64,000 bases of DNA from NCBI GenBank assembly GCA_963377175.1, contig CAUJNA010003001.1, positions 711,001 through 775,000 of the forward strand. The letters run 5' to 3'. This DNA is from Effrenium voratum (taxonomy: Eukaryota; Sar; Dinophyceae; Suessiales; Symbiodiniaceae). Below the pieces are notes generated by a model, which saw only the letters and a list, made by a program, of their open reading frames with translations, was not told the origin of the DNA and searched no databases. Numbering within the stretch: position 1 is the stretch's first letter; each line of letters opens with the position of its first letter. Below, one piece after another: positions 45,468-58,343 of the stretch. The translations under genes were made by a program, and so were the position numbers.

Positions 45468-46283
45468 CCGAATCAACCGTACTCTGGCATTAGCCTACCA
45501 GCTGATTTGATTGAATTGAGCCTGATTATTGAGTTGGTCCACCGCGGGCACGCTTGTGTTTGGCGTTCCTTTGGGTGAGTTCGCCCAAAGGCGTGATGTG
45601 CTTCTTAAGACTCTAGCGAGTCATGCCGAAGACCCTAGCGACAGGCTGTCGCCCGGGTGTGTGGGACCTCAAGAATTGGCTCCCAAACCAAGCCCAACCG
45701 AAAGGTTACCAAAAGCGTCACCATTCACAACTCCAGCGTCACACGTACGTCTGGTTCATTGGGCTTGAAATGCGGCTGATGTGTCCTTGGCCCGGCTTCG
45801 AATCGGCCCGGGAGGCCGGCCCTTCACTCCGAAGAGCCTTCCATGGCAAAAGGGCAGCCTGGAGCAACACATCGACCTTGCCTGACGGCGCCTCAACTCC
45901 AAGTCTGTGAGTTGATTTTCCTTCTTTGTGAGCTCAACACTCAAGGTTGGCAAAGTTCCAACACAGCTTGTTGAGCTGTCAGCTGCTGCTGGAGCGAGGT
46001 CCGAGCTGCTCTGTCTCTGAAAAGTCCAATCGGCGTGATCAAAGTTGCCATGGGGAAGGAAAAACTGGGGTACCTGAGAGGGTGTTGCGATGGGAAGCGA
46101 AAAACTATGTGGAGGTTTGTCCCATTTCGGTTTTTAAGAAACCATGATGCTTGGAAAATGTTTCTCTGCCTCCGTAGAAGCCGTTTGTCTTCGCAAACCT
46201 TTGTTACTGTGACTTGTGACTGCCCGTGCAGCACCTCGTTCGGTATCCCTCCATTATTTAGCCTTTGCAATCTGGCAGAGCAG
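45468..46283 (-). repeat. block inverted between units A and B (copy in B)
   Basis: Starts CCGAATCAACCGTACTCTGG and ends ATCTGGCAGAGCAG, the reverse complement of the ends of 37805-37953. The same flanks on both sides show a clean local inversion. The central 667 bases occur only here. Confidence 0.9.
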
Positions 46284-48123
46284 CACCTTCCATAGATGCC
46301 AACGATGTCTGCATAGAACACTGGTGGGGCACGCAAAGGATGGGGAGCACGGACGGTACCAAAAAATCCTAGGAGCCGGCTTGCCTTCGCAGAAGCTTTC
46401 TTGATTTGCTGAAACAGGGGGCTGTCAGACGAACTTGACCACTCTGAGCACATCGCGCTCAGCTGTGTGCTCAGCCTGCAGAGCTGAGACAAGGGCTTGC
46501 GCTTGGAGTACCTTCTGTCGTGTTGGGCGGTTTGCGGCTATGCATAGATTTCGTTGTCGCGGATGGCGAAAGCATTGCCAACGGCGTCGAGGCTGCCATA
46601 AGAGTTGTGCTGCATCTTGAGAGTCGCAGACCACTTTTATCATGCCGAGTTGGTTTGGGGCCACTTGCCTTTCTGTCGAGACCGGCCTTTCGGCGCTTGC
46701 GAATCCCGCTAGCTTTCTTGTTGATTTGCTTCGGTGAGTGCTCCCCCAGTACTCCCAGTGCTGCGCAACGTGTCTCGTGCCTGTTGCTTCTTCATGCATT
46801 GCGCGCAGAGTTTGTGAACGACTCACGGATGCAAGTGCTGTGTCGGGGCGGCCGCTCACCCTTGAGTGCTTGCTTCAGCGCTTGAGGCCTAAGTGCTCCA
46901 GGTAGAAGTGAACTTGAAGACCAGCCGCGCGAAGCCTGCCGGATCAGTGCTCCCTTTACAGTCCTACGGTCCTTTGTGAGCTGTTCGATGTGACTCGCTG
47001 TCTCCTTCGTGCTCGGTTTTGGATCCCGAGAAGTGCCCAGTGCTTGGATCAGTTGCTTGGGCGGGTTGCGTACGTAGTGCTGACTCATGCCGTTGGGGTT
47101 TGAGGCCCGACTGCCCAATCGTTGGGGGAAAGGTGATGCCATTCGCAACAACAAAAAACAGTTGAGAGTGGAGCCAACACGCTAGCGACGTCAAGAGCAT
47201 GTTCAAGATGGACGGCCTTGCAAAATATGTGGCAGGCCCGGTTGCGACGGGTCTAGCAAGAAAGAAAACACCTGCAGTGTAAAACGTCGGCTACTTTCCC
47301 TGAGAGCCCCAATAACATTTCTTTGGCTGGCGGCGCTGCATGATGATTTGGGTGGCGTTCCAGAGCTTGCTCATGGAAGGTCACGGATGGCGTTAGTATT
47401 GTTGACAGGAAGAAGGGCTGCCCCAGGACTCTGGTTGTTGCCGGCAGGGGCGTTTGTGGGAGGTGCTTGGGCCAGTGTCAGGCTTTGCGCACGCGTAAGC
47501 CTGAATTAGCTTCCGCTGTACGGTAACTTTTGGCCTGTCTGGGCCTGACAAATGCGGTGGAAGGTGCCGACTGAAACTGGCCCCCGCTGACTTGGGACAT
47601 GTCTCCACGTTTGCAGAGCTGCAGCCCCGTCTTGCAGAAGTATCCCGTGAAGGCCCACAGAAAGCAACGAACATGCCTCGCAGAAGCTCAGTGCAAAGCC
47701 TCGGCAAGCATTCTGCATGGGAGTTCCGCTTGCCGCTGACCCCAGCCTTTCCCCCAGTCTGACGTCGCTGATAGTTCTGCGAGGCCCAAATGGGAGTGGC
47801 ATGTGCGGGAGTGTGGCTTTCAGACTGTTGGCTTATCCCTCCGCCCGCTTGAGACCCGCTGTGTAGCAGAAAGGCCAGCAAAAAGCGTCCAAAGCGAAAG
47901 TTCGCAAAAGCTTGGTGTACCCCTGCCCAAGACCCTATGAGCCCTACCCCCAAAGACCGCATCGAAGGTCCGACAGGGCTGTCTTTTTCACGGGCAAGCC
48001 AGCTATAGCTTCGATTTAGCTTTCAAGCTAAGTCCGTGGTAAGACAGCTGGCACTAAAGATTTGCATCGCTCAGGCCCAGCAGCTGATATTGGTTCAGAA
48101 CAACAGCAACTCCAAATGTGCAG

Positions 48124-48239
48124 CTCTGTTGCCCGGTGGGTTCCGCCCTCTTTTCCTTTCTTTTGGGGAAGGGTTCCCCTTTAAACTCAACCAACCAAAA
48201 AAGGATGCCTTTTTTTCCCATGACCACTGATCATCTGAG
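48124..48239. mobile_element. MITE-like element, family 3 (copy 3, in unit B)
   Basis: Same insertion as 39809-39923, with the same GCAG flanks, so it entered before the unit was duplicated. The right inverted repeat has since changed (CTGATCATCTGAG). Confidence 0.68.
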
Positions 48240-48662
48240 GCAGTGCCCAAGCACGCGATAGTTCTGGCGCACTTTTCTGCACGTTGTATTTTACATCATG
48301 GGCCCCTCCTGCCCCGAATGTGCTTCTGGCTTGAGCAATAGGATCAGAAGCATGGCAGGTCTATGAGTAACAGCATGACGGCGTTAAGGGCCCCGCACGA
48401 TGGGGGTAAGCCGGCTTCCTCTTGCCGAGCCCTGCAAGCCTTCCAGGAGGCGCGTTGCAAGCCGTAGGCAAGGCCTTTTCACGTAAAAGCGACAAGCTTC
48501 TACAACCACCACCCGGCTTGCAAAAGCGCTGCGCGAGCGCTGTTAGGCACTCGCGAAAGCTACCTTTGCAGCGGCATCGCGAAAAAGCTGAGCAGAAATT
48601 GGCTGCAGCTCACATTAAGTGAGGTCCGCAGAGGTTCGAGCTCACAGGCGTTCCATACCTAC

Positions 48663-48757
48663 CATGCAGGTGATCCAGATCGATCCAGACGTCCGGATCA
48701 CGGAACGATCCGTACCCGTTTTTTGAGCCACAGGCATATTGTTGTGAACCCCCTCCC
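48663..48757 (-). CDS. candidate exon in unit B (copy of 40326-40420)
   Basis: Identical to the unit A copy, with the same GTAGGT donor and AG|G acceptor. Confidence 0.33.
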
Positions 48758-49056
48758 CTGCCAGGTGAGAACCCCGGCCAGGTGAGAAAATGGAGTATTG
48801 GCAGGCTGACCTTGGGCATCGAGGGGGTAAGGTCCAGGTGCATGCATGCCTCTTTGCCTTGCGGGCTTCGGGAGTTGCCATCCGGATCGGCGCGTAAGAT
48901 GCTGGCGGGCTCGGGAAATCAGGCTCTCCTGGTTTATGCAGTCGACAGCGGCGAGGCTGTGTAAGATCGGGCGCTAAACGGCTTTGAACAAAAGGGTAGC
49001 GTGCATCAAGAATCACCACGACAAATCAACAAACACATCAAAGGACATCATCTTAC

Positions 49057-49240
49057 CGCGAGCCGTGCGCAGTGTGTCCATTTTGCCGCCGTGCCGTATG
49101 ACACGCATGCAATCGCGTAACGCGGGGCGCATCTTGACGCATTGGTTTTCCATCTGTTGAGCGTTGAGTGGCACCCGACCATGTGTCCAAGGGTTTTTAG
49201 CTATGAGGTTTGTAGTATAGTTCCATAGTTGGGGGTCCAT
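49057..49240 (-). CDS. candidate exon in unit B (copy of 40720-40903)
   Basis: Identical to the unit A copy, including the GTAAGATG donor. With so little divergence the copies cannot show selection. Confidence 0.4.
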
Positions 49241-50077
49241 GCCCCATTGTGAAGCACACAGCTGCGAACAGCTTAAAGGGTCAATGAGTCAAGCCTTGGT
49301 GAACGCTGGATCACGTGACACATCAGCTGAGGAGCGCGCCTGCATCGCGGATGCGTCACGATGCAGAACATACCTGAACACCTGTACCCTCAAATACTGG
49401 GCAGCTGTTAAGGAAATTGACATATTTTGTTTGCCCGACTGTGCTTAGCTAAGAATGCGCTATGGTTGGTATAAAAAGCCGTTTTAAACATTTCAAGTCC
49501 ATCAGTACATTTGGCGCGGTGATGTTCTTTGCGTCACTGCAGCTGAGGCAGCCGCTGGTTGTTTGACCGGAAACTCCTGGAAAAGTGTCGCAAATACTGC
49601 TGGGACATCGGCGGGAAGCTCGCGGAGGTCCGCAGACCACAAAAACCGCGTGCCAACCCGGAAAGTCCCTTTGGCCTGCATGTTTTCTCCCTTCACCAGC
49701 CTGCCTCTTGGCTAGTGAGACTGCACGTTGTGCAGGTTTCCAATGATCAGGAACCAAGCCGTGTCTGACGTATGAAAACTTGGCCCCCTTTTCAAGTGAC
49801 ATGGAGTGGGTACCATCCCGATTGGAAATAAGTGTGTTGGCGTAAAAAAGCGCTTTTGACTGGGGTGATAGCTTTTTTCTGCTCGTTTCGGAAAAATTGG
49901 GAATTTGTTCCTTAGGAGTATCCGTTCTGGAATTTGCACGCCATGAAGGGGCGCGGGAATCTCGAATCGTGACGAAACATCTTGCCGCAGGCCGGGGACC
50001 TAACCGTGGGCTTGCAAGGGTCGACTCTATGCGCAGACCATGCACAGCTTGTACAGGGCATGTACGACTTTCGATGT

Positions 50078-50854
50078 AGATTCTTAGGTGGCAGGCATTC
50101 GACCGACTCTATTCGTTGAGGGAGATACTTCCATTGGCTAGGGCCCCAAGACCCTCAATGGTCATGGTAAAACGATCGCACCCTTCATAAAGACTGTTAA
50201 CTAGCTTGGGTGGTCGGTTTTGGGGATTAACTCCAAGCCAGAGACCTTGTCAGAGAGCCCTGACGCCGCAACGGGTTTGGATTTCAGGCAGTTTCAGGCA
50301 GAAACGGATCGATGAACTGGATGTGCTGAGAGTGCGCCAACCGAAAGTTAAAAGCCGCCCGAAATGGCCCAGGAAACACCCCCGTTTGCGTGATGCCCCC
50401 GTGAAGGGCCGCCAAGCCTTTGCAGTATTCGTTTGGGTCAGAGCCAGGTCTTTAACAGGCCTGCCGCTGGGTTCTTTAGCCTGAAAGTGTTCGAGGCTCA
50501 GAGCACAAGAGGTACAAAGTTCCGCAAAACACCTGCTAATTGCAAATGCTGCAGGCGAGGTTCAGCTGCCAACACTTTGATTTTGTCACAGTGGCCAGCA
50601 AGTCCAGGTGTTTACTTGGGCATGATCGATATGTCAGACACCAAGCTAGCCTATGATCTCGGTATATGCCAAAGTAGTTGTCCTACCTGATCGAGCGCTT
50701 GACATTTGATCAATGCTTCATTGCACTTACGGTTTTGCAACCAGCTATCAGCGCGATAGCTGGGATCGATTGTGAGGCGGAACTTGCAACAACGTTGGTG
50801 TTCGAAGGTGACGACTACACCAGCATCTACTCAACTCCGCATGATCAAAATGGA
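50078..50854. other. 777-base stretch present in unit B only
   Basis: Unit A reads TTTCGATGT|CGACTCCAGC where B has this stretch between the same words. No terminal inverted repeats or target duplication are visible, so loss from A is more likely than insertion in B. Short ORFs inside have no coding features. Confidence 0.8.
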
Positions 50855-51902
50855 CGACTCCAGCAATATGTGTTCAGGACAGCCAGTACTTGCACCATTT
50901 GCGACAAGTGTGGGCAGTGCAGTCCCAAACGAATGCAACTGCCTACTCAATGGCACAATACAATACAATATATTTAGAGTCCCCAAACTGTCAACTGTCA
51001 GGGTCAATTGGCCAGATTTCACCTTCACTTGGCCAGAGTTCACGGTCAATGATTGTTCCTTGGGTTTTTCGCTCGTTGGAGCTGACCGGTTTCACACAGC
51101 ATGCGCTGTCAGCACTGCAACCTGTGGCGTTTGGCGATGAAAAACGCACAGAGCGGCGGGAATTCGAGCGAAGCCCTCGGGACTGCCTGCGCTTGAGTCA
51201 CAGGACAGCTGCAACTGGGCGCAGATGAGTTCCAGGCGACGAATAAGGCGGCGCTCGCTAGATGCAAGCGCAGCTTTGGTTTTTAGCAAAGGTGCTTGGA
51301 GACGAAGCAGACGTCTTTCCAAGCCAATTCCAGAGTCAAGGATGTTGTGAACATATGACCGGCAAGAGGACACCATCGCTAGTCAGCTTGGTGCTGGCGC
51401 AGAGTCCGATGCCAGCGAGGGGCCACTCGAGGTGATTCTACCAGGCTGACTACGAATTAAGCCTTTATTTTCGTAAGCCACTTTTGAAGCATGGCGCAGC
51501 GCAACGAGTGCAAAGCTTTTGGCTTTTGCCGCGCTCGCCCATGCGCTCGGCATGCTGGGTCGGATCGAGCGTGTTCGGACAAATCACAGTGCAACCCGGG
51601 CAGTATGCCCTGGCAGTCATGTGGAAATTGTGTGTCAAATAGGCTGTGAACCAACCCCTGACAAGGGTAGTAACTCCAACAACCCACACCCATGCTGCAA
51701 TTTGCTCCAAAAATGGGGCGGCTCAGCGTGCGGAGGAGTTTGTGTGTGACAAGACGGCAAGTGGCTGGCTCCAAGGCCAAAGAGCTGCCAGCATGACTTG
51801 GACCCTGGATGAACAGCTGCTTAGCACCAAAGTGGCGAGGGCTCGTAGCAGTTGACCGTTTCCAGTTGGGTTTTTGCATTTTTCGGAGAAGCCAGTTTCA
51901 AG

Positions 51903-53183
51903 CCGCCCAAGGCCGCTGGTCACAGCCCATAAGACTAGGCCGCTGGTCACAGTCCGCCCTTTCCTCCCGGCTTTTCCGTGGCCGCCTATGACCGCAGGAG
52001 CTCGCGGGCGTCTTCCCGCAGGTGGGGAAGAGGGGGGAGGAGGGGGGAAGCGGCCGACTTCCATTCGATTTCCGGAGATCCGTTTTTTTTTTCAGGGAAC
52101 CCGCAAGACCTGGGGGAACCACTGGCTTTAAAAACAAGAAATCAAACATGCCATGAGATTCCACAAAGATGTACGTTCTACAACATGGGTTGTGGGTTCA
52201 GCACCGATGTAGAACCACTATAAGCTTGTGAGGCATCATACCCCTCTGAGCGAGAGGGCTAGTAGTTTAGTGTTACATACGCCTAGTGGTCTGGGTTTAT
52301 TTTAGCCAGCCAGGGTTTGAAAGAGAGAGAAAACCAGAGGGCGAGCGAGCTTTTTTGGTAGTGCACAGTGCCTGGTTCATGTCGTTAGGCAAGTCAACGG
52401 CTCACCTGGGCTAAAGATCGTGAGCGTCCCGGATCCGTTAATTCCCGTCTTGGTGGTTCTAGTAGAGTGCTTGTTTGGCTGCTCTTTGGTTCTGTTCCTG
52501 TCAGTTGGGGTGTGCACTCCGAGAAGTTTGCCTTTTGCTAAGACGTCGTCAAAGACAACTTCTGGAATGGGAGTCTCAAGTAAGCCGAGGGGACACTTGG
52601 CCATGATGAGCACATGACGAGGATATTCTGCCCACTGTGCCCTTGTACGGCTCCATATTTGGGGATCCCATTCCAGTTGTCTCTGAGTAATGTCAACGAA
52701 CAGAGCGGGTGTGTCTTTGTTTTAGTGCACCCAAGCCACGATGATGGTGTTCCTTCTGGTTGTCCCTTGCAAGCCATCAAAGATGGGTAGGTGGGGGGGG
52801 GGGGAAGATGGATCAAGCCGACCAGAAGCCATGGGTCATGCCACCCGATGAGGGTGCATAGCCGCGAGGAAATTCCTTTTGGGGATTGGACCCCGTGTTA
52901 GGGGTCCATGTGAATTTTGCAGCTTATCTGATCTGCACAAATTACAACGGTTCATTAAAGTGGGGAACCATCATATAAAACCTGGAGTTACAGATCCAGG
53001 TCACTGCTATAGCAGTAGCTGGATTCAATGGTGGCCTGAGGCGAGCCCCAAACCCCGAATTACGAGGTGGTTTCCGAAATAAGGATTTCTCAAATCTGTG
53101 GGGTGTTATTCGGCGCACCGGGGCGCCAAGTGTGGCCAGGTGTGCGAGATTCCGACCCCCGTAAAAGGCTTGAAAGCACATAT
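51903..53183. other. no gene recognised
   Basis: Unique DNA with a G run at 52794-52804 and purine-rich 52020-52050. ORFs lack coding features. Confidence 0.45.
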
Positions 53184-53590
53184 ATGTTTGAGACAATCCG
53201 AGCCCTGAATTTCATTAACACGGGCATCAGGTTCTCAAAAACCAGCCGTTTCTGCTTATTTGGCCCTAAAATGCTTGCTACCACACTCGTTTGAGAAATC
53301 CGGCCCTTCTCTTTCTCTCATTAAGACTGGCATCAACTTCTCAAAAACCAGCCGTTTCTGCTCAATCGGCCTTGAACACACACGCGTTTGAGAAAATCCG
53401 GCCCTTCTCTGTCCCTCATTCGGGCCTCAAATTCTCAAAAACCAGCCGTTTCTGCTTAATTGAAAACACACGCGTTTGAGAAAATCCGGCGCTTCTTTGT
53501 CTCTCATTGAGACTGGTCTCAAGTTGTCAAAACCGGCCGTTTCTGCTTAATTGCCCCTAACAAGCTTGAAACACACACGTTTGAAAAAAG
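53184..53590. repeat. tandem repeat, four units of 92-106 bases
   Basis: CTCAAAAACCAGCCGTTTCT recurs at 53234, 53340 and 53434 (GTCAAAACCGGCCG at 53526), each followed by GTTTGAGAAAATCCGG-like sequence. Units are easily aligned, so this array is younger than the one at 33460. Confidence 0.85.
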
Positions 53591-56500
53591 GTTCAACAAT
53601 ACACCTGGCTCGACCCCATTTTACACTCTGTTAGGAGGCAAGGAAGGCGCCGAAATACGAGGTGCGAGGTGGACCCTTCATTTGCGAGGTAGTATTTTAT
53701 TACTTTTTTAATAAATCGAGGTACGAGGTAGAAATTATAATTTGTCCAGACAATGGTGCGGACCTTGCTTGACAATCGGTTTGATGTCTTGGGAACTTCG
53801 ACTTGTTCCGATTTCGAGTTTCAGTATTTGAACGAGCTTTTTTTTTCAGCAGCGTGGCGAGTTCGACATGTTGGGTCTTTTCGCTGGTGTGTGTGTTGTT
53901 TGTTGGGTTCTCTTTGTGCTTTGTTCCCGAGGCCCAAGGCTCCAGAGTTGTTCGGAGCGCCGCGTCGGCGTTGTGGGGTTCCGGAAGGGTTCCAGTGGGC
54001 ATCACACCTCGGCAGTGGGTCGTTCCAGCATTTCTTTCTGCAGTGGATCCAGTTACCCAAAAAAGCAGTTAACCAGGATTTTTGCCGCTAGGTTTGACAT
54101 ATTGGGGTAATTCATGGAATTTGCGTTGTATTCTGAGTTACTCGAGCGCCACGTTGAAGCAGCCTGAGCTAGAATTGTGATTGTAGCCCGTTGTTTGTTT
54201 ATGGAGAGAGTGGATTTTCTGTCATTTGCTTTAAGCCACGAGGGAGTCACATCTCTGTAACGGCCATGTCTGGGTCGCCAGGGACACTCACTTCAATTCA
54301 TCGGGCTCCTTCAGGGACTGTTCATTGGTCACCGCCCTCTCGTCTTTTCCAGGGACCCTTGTGTCTTGTTGGGTTTTTCGTCCTTTTCCCTTGCAGCCAG
54401 AAGCCTTCACCTTTTAGGGACCCGGCAAGTCCAGCCCAGTCTTTATATGAGTCCCAGTTGCTCCCTAGGGCCACCTCCTGCTGAACTCCTGGATGGAGCA
54501 GGCAGGACCCGGTTGCCGGAATCTGGATATGGCTTTTGGAATGACACGGTGAAGCCTCAGGCCGAAGGAATGGCACAATTTTGGTAAAGCAGCATTCTAG
54601 CAGAAGCACATTCTGCTCACTGTTGCAGCGGACAATCTTTCCGCCTCCCAGCCATGCTTGTTCGATTCAATTGGATAGCAGACTGGCTTGCGCTGAGTTT
54701 CGGCCCCGAAACCAGGGTCGCTTTGCGGAGGTCTCTTCGGTGAGTCTGAGAGATAGATAGAAACCCCCCGTGATTCCATGAACCCCTGATTTACCCCAGG
54801 CCTCCCACAAACATGGCATCTGTGAAAGGGGATAGATTCATTTCCTTTGCAAAGACCCTTTGTCAGGGGCTATGCTAGTGGGAGGGAGAATGTCATGCAA
54901 GGATTCCCAGAGTCACCTCACCGCTGTTTTTTGGACTTGGGCGAACAGGAAGAGCAGCTGGGTGGAATGAGTCATTGGAGACTCCTCTGCTACCTTCAGC
55001 GCTTACCCCAAGCATTTGCAGTTCTGCAAGGTTGATGAGGTTTGTGGAACAGCCGCAAGAACGTCCGGGGTTCCAACTCAACCGCTTGGGAAGTTCAAGG
55101 TTCAGCTTCGCTAAAGTGTCCGACGCTCCTGGAAAACCTGGGAAAAAGAAAAAAAACAGAGGAAGTCTTGACTGCTCTTGATCAAGGGGTTTTCCACTAA
55201 ACCCACCAACGTGTTTTTTGTTCTTGCAGAGGGGTCAACAGAAACCCAGGAGTTGCTCGCCTCTAGCTCAAGAATGACCGGGGCGAGGGGCTTCCTTTGG
55301 CTTTCCCTCTGCCAGCCTCGGAAAACCCTTCGGGTCCAGGGAATTCCCCACTCCCAGAGTGCCCAAACAATCGACCGCTTAAGCCCGGAGGTACTTGGCC
55401 CCTTTCGGAAGTCGCATTTTGGTACCCAGAGGGTCCCCTCTGGGTCCTTTTCCGGCTTCTGGGAGGCAAGGGGAAGCCCAAAGCAAGCCACTCGCAGGTC
55501 TGGGTCCCTGGGTTGGAAAGCTCCCAAATCCAGGTGCAACGAAACTACTTCGGGGGGAGGCAAATCCTAGAACCTTGTTTCCTTAACCTTAGGGAATCCT
55601 AGGGAAGCCTAGGGAGCGCTAGGGAGCCCTACTAAACCCTAGGGAAGCCTATCCTTGAGGATTGATTTTAAGCATCTAAAGAATCTAAAGGTTGACACTT
55701 TGGGGCTCAGTTTGTCAAGAAAGCCCCGAGGTTTCGTGCCAGTTGCCTTTCGCCCCGATCCTCAGGCTTCACCTCGTCGACTGCAGGCGGGGCAGAAAGG
55801 GTTATGACCACCCGACAGGATCCGGCTCCTTGTCAAGCAGGTAGTTTTTGGTATTTGTCCTTCAACTGTCCGACTGCCATTGGGGCCAGTTTGCTGACCT
55901 CCATGTTGCATACTTGTGTTTATTGCTTACCACCCTCCGACCATTGCCGGGTAGCGAACCTTCTTGCCCTTTTGCACTTTGGGGTGCCGTATTTGTTTTG
56001 TTCGACCAACAACAACTTTACCCCCGCGGGAGGTCTAAGTCTGGCCGTGTCGCCGGCATCCTGCGACAGTTGTTTGGACAGTTGGGGTTTTGAACATCGG
56101 CAAAGACAGCGGAGTGTACTTTGCAAGGATTTTTTCTTGAGGCTGCCTAATGAGAGCCCATGATTGCTAAACACCTTGTTGAGTCAGGGAGATTGCCCCC
56201 AGTTTAAGGGAAGTCGCACACATGAATCCACCATGTTGATTCTGGGGCATTCGTTCGATGTTGATTAATCCATCGCCCGCGGATCACACCCGAACATCGG
56301 GATTCGACGTGCGGGTCTGGATTCGAAGTGCGTGGATTCACTGTTTGCTTTGCAAAACACACAGTAGTTGACTGCAGAAGCAAGCTATCGTGGTTCTGGT
56401 TCCGAGGTCGTTGCTTCCACGTTGTGTAGCTGATGGGTTTTATTTAGTTTTGCTGGAAGAAACCGTCCTTTGCCAAGAAGCCTACAGGTTCCAAAGATGA

Positions 56501-56800
56501 CCGCCTACCCTTCCCTTTGTCAGTTGCCACATCTTGTTTACGGCAGCTGCCACTTCCCTAGTCTTTCCCGGACAACTTTTTCAGCCTTCCTGCAGGGATT
56601 TCTAGCCCAAAGCCAGAGTTGGCTTCCTTGATCCGACGGATGGATCATGTTTCGTTTCAACTACTCCGCACCCTGCACAGAACAATAGTACCGAGGACAA
56701 GGCCGAGGCCCCGCCAGAGAGGCCTCACCATCGCCACGTGCCTGACCCAGATAGGGAGGACGTGAGCCATCCTGCACTGTTCTTGGATCAAGGTTCTTTT
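53591..56800. other. no gene recognised, short patches only
   Basis: Contains exon-like GC patches (for example 54930-54985 and 54500-54590) without matched splice sites. ORFs at 55100-55570 run on both strands at once and are compositional. Confidence 0.4.
55583..55655. repeat. CCTAGGGAA short repeat
   Basis: AATCCTAGGGAAGCCTAGGG and related words repeat five times. Confidence 0.7.
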
Positions 56801-56801
56801 T

Positions 56802-56914
56802 CTAGGTCCTGCAGTAATACCCTTTTACACTTTTTGGGGGGGAGGGTTCCCCTACTAAAATAGACTACAGAAAATAGAATACCCTTATTCTAACCTCTCT
56901 ACTGGAGGGACTAG
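56802..56914. mobile_element. MITE-like element, family 2 (copy 3)
   Basis: Starts CTAGGTCCTGCAGTA and ends TACTGGAGGGACTAG, imperfect inverted repeats with the family core between. Flanked by T runs on both sides. It abuts the second copy of element X. Confidence 0.62.
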
Positions 56915-57804
56915 TTTTTGTGTTTGTTTGTTCATTTTCACTGGAGGGCTGCAAAAAACAAGTTTTGTTACTACCATACCAAGAGTTGTTGAGCATCGAC
57001 GCAAAGGGATATATTTTTTAATCCCGCCGTTGGCTTTATCCACAGGTGCTGGGAGAAACAAACACCTATACATGATGGCTATGGGACAGTTTTGTTGTCA
57101 CAGTGCCGCCCTTTGATTCTCTACAGCGGGTTTTGGGTCAAGCTGCGGACGAATCACTTAGACTCTTCGTGTTGAGATCAGGGTTTATGCTTTTATTATT
57201 GATGCCCTCTTTTGTTTTGTTTGTTCTTTTGGCGGGAAACCAAAAGTAGATCCTACGCTAGGATACAACTTAAACCCATTAAGAGTTGCAACACATTTTG
57301 CGCAGAGTGAACCTCGACTGCGTGGCTAGACTTAGTTCCTTCAGTGGTCGAAGAGGGAGAGCTTTGGATCGGCCGAGCAGAACAATTGGGCTGCATGTGA
57401 CAAGTCGGTGGGGAAGTTTCTCAAGATGGATTTCCGACCCGTTTGGTCGGTATTATATAAGGGAGGCCAAAAGGAAACCATTGCTATTTCTCACTTCCCG
57501 AATTCCTGGGCTTGAAGCTTTTTGGGCATATTATTTTGGTGGAGAATTAACAAGTTCATGTTTTGTTGCGAATCCGCTCAGGAAGTGATGTTGAGCAACC
57601 GTATGAATATTGTGGAAAACCGTGAATTTTAGGGGTAAGCCTGATCGCGGATGTTGTACTCATAGGAAGTTATTCTTTGACCGCTCAAGTGAATGGTGGA
57701 AGGTCAGAGGGCGAGGGGGAAACTTGGGTGCCAGGCCAGGAGGCTTTTGTATTGGCTTATCTCCCACTTGCTAGTTTCACTCCAGTTGGGAGACTTGGGT
57801 TGTG
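56911..57804. repeat. element X, copy 2
   Basis: Nearly identical to 42791-43687, with a few substitutions and short indels in T runs. Not followed by unit sequence: after TTGTG it continues GAGTGAATG. A MITE-like element abuts its left end. Confidence 0.88.
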
Positions 57805-58096
57805 GAGTGAATGATTAAAATTTCCTGCTCTCAGTTAGGTTCTTATTATCCGCCATTGCAAGAGGACAGGATTAGGTCATGTTGTCAATGTTTTGTGGCT
57901 GTTAAGGGCTGGCTCCCCAGTGGTGCATGGTCACAGAGTCTTCCCCCTGAAACATCACCAGAGAACAAACTGACCCATCAAAACCTGGGTAAGTGAAGGC
58001 TAGGAAGGGATAGTCACCGGAAATTGGTGCCGCCTGGATTCTTGAAATATGGCCATGGGGTTATTTGTGGTTCGACTCCTTGCGTTGTGATTGTAG

Positions 58097-58165
58097 CTCG
58101 GCTTGAGCAAACACACCCGAAGCTACGCCGAGCTGTTGTCCAACCGAGGCCAGCTTGAACTGGAG
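58097..58165 (+). CDS. candidate exon of an EF-hand gene, coiled coil
   Basis: GATTGTAG|CTC to CTGGAG|GTGCGG, reading SYAELLSNRGQLELE at its end. Phase 0 at both ends. Next in-phase piece is 58299. Linking it to the EF-hand exon rests on shared phase and strand only. Confidence 0.38.
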
Positions 58166-58298
58166 GTGCGGAAGGGTCGTGTGTTTTGTTTGTGTGAAGG
58201 ATTTCTCTTCACGATCCGAGGTGGTGTTTCCTTTGGGTTGGGCTTGCCGGACATGGTGACATGGCGCGTAGCAGGAAGGCGGTTTCGTTTGGTTGCAG

Positions 58299-58343
58299 GA
58301 GGCGTCGCAGTCGGATCAGGAACATGCGACAAAGCTGGATATT
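58299..58343 (+). CDS. candidate exon of an EF-hand gene
   Basis: TTTGGTTGCAG|GAG to GATATT|GTAGGG, 15 codons EASQSDQEHATKLDI, phase 0 at both ends. Pyrimidine-rich acceptor and GT donor are good. Confidence 0.42.

Larger units (their letters stand above)
43688..51902. repeat. segmental duplication unit B
   Basis: Direct-orientation partner of unit A, 8.2 kb. Differences from A: an inverted block (45468-46283), a 777-base stretch (50078-50854), a 20-30 base replacement near 44136-44163 and a 22-base insert near 48529-48550. Elsewhere only scattered substitutions were seen. Confidence 0.92.

Noticed and set aside
36052..51902. CRISPR-like or bacterial content
   Set aside because: No spaced identical short repeats and no prokaryotic gene structure; all repeats are eukaryotic satellites, duplications or small transposons.
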